Source of the DNA: an uncultured SAR86 cluster bacterium
GTDB taxonomy: Bacteria > Pseudomonadota > Gammaproteobacteria > Magnimaribacterales > D2472
Reading direction: 5' to 3'
DNA length: 64,000 nt
NCBI GenBank assembly: GCA_902591925.1
Contig: CACJCN010000004.1
Span: 103,991-167,990, forward strand
Part shown: in pieces, positions 61,963 to 64,000 of the stretch
Numbering within the stretch: the first letter of the stretch is position 1
How the letters are laid out: every line of letters starts with the position of its first letter
Notes under the pieces: generated by a model
The model's input: the letters and a program-made list of their open reading frames with translations, nothing else
The model's database searches: none
Told to the model about the DNA's origin: nothing
Translations under genes and position numbers: made by a program

Positions 61963-62742
61963 ATGCAATTAGATATATATTTTGTTGATGCCTTTACTGA
62001 CAATATTTTCTCAGGTAATCCTGCTGCTGTTATTTTTACAGATCTAGATGACAAATCAACAATGCAAAAAATATCGGCTGAAAATAATTTGTCAGAAACA
62101 GCATTTGTAAATTTATCAGATAATAATCTAATCAGATGGTTTTCTCCTATAAAGGAAGTAGATCTGTGTGGGCACGCAACTCTGGCTTCAGCATATATAT
62201 ATTTCAATTATTTAGATAAAAAAGCAGAATCTATATGTTTTAATTCTGCAAGTGGAGAACTTATCGTAAATAAAAAAGATAAATTTTTGCAATTAGATTT
62301 CCCTAAAGATGAATTCCAATTAACTAATGATATCAACTCAGTAGCATCCGCTATTGGTGTTACACCAATTCAAACCTATAAAGGAACTATAAATTTAATG
62401 GCCGTATACGAAAAGGAAGAAGACATACTTAAACTATCGCCTGATTATGAAAAAGTTATTGGTCTTGATGGTCAAGGGTTAATTGTTACTGCTCCAGGTT
62501 TTCATTGTGATTTTGTTTCAAGATACTTCTGTCCAAAATATGGCATCAATGAAGATCCTGTAACTGGATCAGCTCACACAACCTTAATTCCTTATTGGTC
62601 GGAGAGGCTTAATAAAAATTTATTAACAGCCAAACAAATTTCAAAGAGAGGCGGTGATCTCTTCTGTGAAAACGCTGATAATAGAGTTTTAATAGGTGGT
62701 AGTGCTGTTTTATATATGAAAGGAATTATCGAGATAGATTAA
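61963..62742 (+). CDS. PhzF-family epimerase/isomerase
   Basis: A 259-residue protein of the PhzF fold. The catalytic Glu is E45 in NNLSETAFV, as in PhzF itself; GNPAAVI near residue 18, VDLCGHATLA near 70 and NEDPVTGSAH near 200 are family motifs. Members isomerise phenazine precursors or act on amino-acid-like substrates; the lack of other phz genes here argues against phenazine synthesis. TAATAT lies six bases before the ATG. Convergent with the CurA-like gene (four-base overlap). Confidence 0.92.
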   Translation: MQLDIYFVDAFTDNIFSGNPAAVIFTDLDDKSTMQKISAENNLSETAFVNLSDNNLIRWFSPIKEVDLCGHATLASAYIYFNYLDKKAESICFNSASGELIVNKKDKFLQLDFPKDEFQLTNDINSVASAIGVTPIQTYKGTINLMAVYEKEEDILKLSPDYEKVIGLDGQGLIVTAPGFHCDFVSRYFCPKYGINEDPVTGSAHTTLIPYWSERLNKNLLTAKQISKRGGDLFCENADNRVLIGGSAVLYMKGIIEID

Positions 62743-63752
62743 ATTTCAATAATTTGTTTTCCAAAATTTTTACCTGTTAAAACATCTCTTAGGGCTTGTG
62801 GCGCATTTTCGAAACCTTTTGTAATTGTTTCTGTGTATCTAATTTTATCTTCTTGTACTAAATCTAAAAGTTTTTTAGTTGCCATTTCCCATTCATTCAT
62901 CCACTCTGTAACTACAAAAAATCTGTGTTCAGGTTTTATTTCAAGCGATCCAAAAACATGAAAAGGTGTTTCAACATTGAGCATATCCTCTTCATTATAT
63001 TTTGATATAAAACCACAAATTGGAACTCTTGATTTAGGATTTAGTAATGGCGCTACAGTCTTTGAAACTTGACCACCCACATTTTCAAAATAGATATCAA
63101 TTCCATCTGAGCAAGCATTTTTTAAATCCTGATCTAAATTTCCTGATTTATAATCAATACAATCATCAAACTCTAAAGTGCTTTTGACAAATTCACATTT
63201 TTTATTGCCGCCAGCAATACCTATTACTTTACAACCATATATTTTACCTAGTTGACCTACTACTGCTCCAACAGCTCCAGATGCTGCAGATACAACTAAT
63301 GTTTCTCCTGGTTTGGGTTTTCCAACTCTATTGAGACCAAAATATGCGGTTCTTCCTGGCATGCCTAGTGTTCCTAAAAAAACTGAAAGCCCAATGTTAG
63401 AGTTTGGAACTTTAAAAATAGCAGGATCAGTATCTTTTGATTTTATGAATGTTTGCCAACCTTTATGGGCACAAACTTTATCACCAATATTAAATAGTTT
63501 TGAATTACTTTTAATTACAATACCAGCAGTTTCACCTGTCATTGGCTCACCAATTTTTGCTGGTGCTGCATAACTCATTGAGTCATTCATTCTTCCTCTC
63601 ATGTAAGGATCTATTGATAAATATTTGACCTCAATTAATATTTCATTATCTTTGAGAGATGTTATTTTTTCCTCATTTAGTTTCCAGCATTCATCCAAAG
63701 GCATTCCCTTTGGTCTTTTTTCTAACAAGAATTGTTTGTTTGAATATTCCAC
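62739..63752 (-). CDS. NADP-dependent alkenal/quinone reductase (CurA/YncB-like)
   Basis: A 337-residue zinc-independent medium-chain reductase. N-terminal YLSIDPYMRGRM is the signature of the leukotriene-B4 dehydrogenase/CurA group; MTGETAGIV, GMPGRTAYFGL, and the NADPH site VSAASGAVGAVVGQLGKIYG follow, with FENVGG. It would reduce enals or enones derived from lipid peroxidation. The start is GTG with a GGA about ten bases upstream. It lies 16 bp after tdk on the same strand. Confidence 0.93.
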   Translation of the reverse strand: MEYSNKQFLLEKRPKGMPLDECWKLNEEKITSLKDNEILIEVKYLSIDPYMRGRMNDSMSYAAPAKIGEPMTGETAGIVIKSNSKLFNIGDKVCAHKGWQTFIKSKDTDPAIFKVPNSNIGLSVFLGTLGMPGRTAYFGLNRVGKPKPGETLVVSAASGAVGAVVGQLGKIYGCKVIGIAGGNKKCEFVKSTLEFDDCIDYKSGNLDQDLKNACSDGIDIYFENVGGQVSKTVAPLLNPKSRVPICGFISKYNEEDMLNVETPFHVFGSLEIKPEHRFFVVTEWMNEWEMATKKLLDLVQEDKIRYTETITKGFENAPQALRDVLTGKNFGKQIIEI

Positions 63753-63768
63753 GTCAATTTTCCATGAA

Positions 63769-64000
63769 TTAGATTAATTTAGTCATTTCTCTAAAATGTT
63801 TTCTACAAAGTGTTTTGTAAATTTCATTACCACCAATTAAAATTTTTTCACCCTCAAGCAAAACTTCTCCATTTTCATTTAATCTAACAACCATTGTTGC
63901 CTTTTTTTCGCACATAGAACAAATCGTTTTGAGTTCATTTAAATTATCAGCTAAAGCCAACAACTCCTGACTTCCTTCAAATAACTTTCCTTGAAAATCT
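63769..64000 (-). CDS. tdk: Thymidine kinase, C-terminal part (5' end beyond window)
   Basis: Phosphorylates thymidine in the salvage pathway. Only the last 77 residues lie in the window; the frame is open at the right edge. [18 protein letters not shown] matches the family segment before the lid, and the zinc site [13 protein letters not shown] with LCRKHF is complete. [11 protein letters not shown] is conserved. Heads a minus-strand pair with the CurA-like gene. It complements Dcd in dTTP supply. Confidence 0.93.
   Translation of the reverse strand, partial: DFQGKLFEGSQELLALADNLNELKTICSMCEKKATMVVRLNENGEVLLEGEKILIGGNEIYKTLCRKHFREMTKLI

Overview
The window is a gene-dense, AT-rich (roughly one third G+C by eye) chromosomal segment of a streamlined gammaproteobacterium. 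Gammaproteobacterial gene orders are conserved (tig-clpP-clpX-lon-hupB-ppiD; rnhA-dnaQ beside gloB-mltD; purM-purN-DUF3108 divergent from DUF2066-CDP-alcohol transferase-hda; dnaX-recR). With spacers of mostly 0-100 bp, two large TonB-dependent receptors and very low G+C, this suggests a marine oligotroph of the SAR86 type. That placement is inference from gene content, not from a phylogenetic marker.

Layout. 1-4.4 kb (minus): MscS channel (cut by the left edge), YwaF-like membrane protein, DsbD, and an IbpA-type small heat-shock protein whose leader looks like a ROSE-type RNA thermometer behind a sigma32-like promoter. 4.5-8.6 kb (plus): two small envelope proteins, recX, dnaX, recR, dcd. 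8.6-11 kb (minus): DUF3108, purN, purM. 11-13.2 kb (plus): DUF2066, CDP-alcohol transferase, hda. 13.2-18.6 kb: sppA, DUF2069, wrbA, a TlpA-like lipoprotein, an M23 peptidase and xseA. 18.7-24.4 kb: DMT exporter, five tRNA genes, DUF4149, gpsA, DUF4389, a frameshifted folD, trhO and a GST. 24.4-35.7 kb: proteostasis block tig-clpP-clpX-lon-hupB-ppiD, then oppA-oppB-oppC without ATPases. 35.7-40.5 kb: mltD, gloB, rnhA, dnaQ, gltX. 40.6-55.1 kb: TonB receptor, DASS anion transporter, gamma-glutamyltransferase, thiolase-like protein, methyltransferase, fabI, a second TonB receptor, a metallo-beta-lactamase-fold hydrolase and a coclaurine-N-methyltransferase-like enzyme.

55.2-58.6 kb is the most unusual segment: a 3.36 kb island inserted at the 3' end of tRNA-Ala(GGC). 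It is bounded by 48-bp perfect direct repeats and carries one gene, a 1015-residue PD-(D/E)xK nuclease-helicase with helicase-associated repeats. No integrase is present, but paired TGGTGACCA repeats lie just inside each end. 58.6-64 kb: PAN-like secreted protein, flavin monooxygenase, SGNH hydrolase, alternative oxidase, PhzF, CurA-like reductase and the 3' part of tdk.

A pattern across the window: in about eleven transcription-unit first genes a TATAAT-like hexamer ends exactly six bases before the start codon. This predicts initiation of transcription on the start codon itself (leaderless mRNA). A second group of genes (ibpA, hupB, both TonB receptors, sppA, oppA) has clear Shine-Dalgarno leaders. 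All functional calls come from reading motifs and gene order; no database search was possible.
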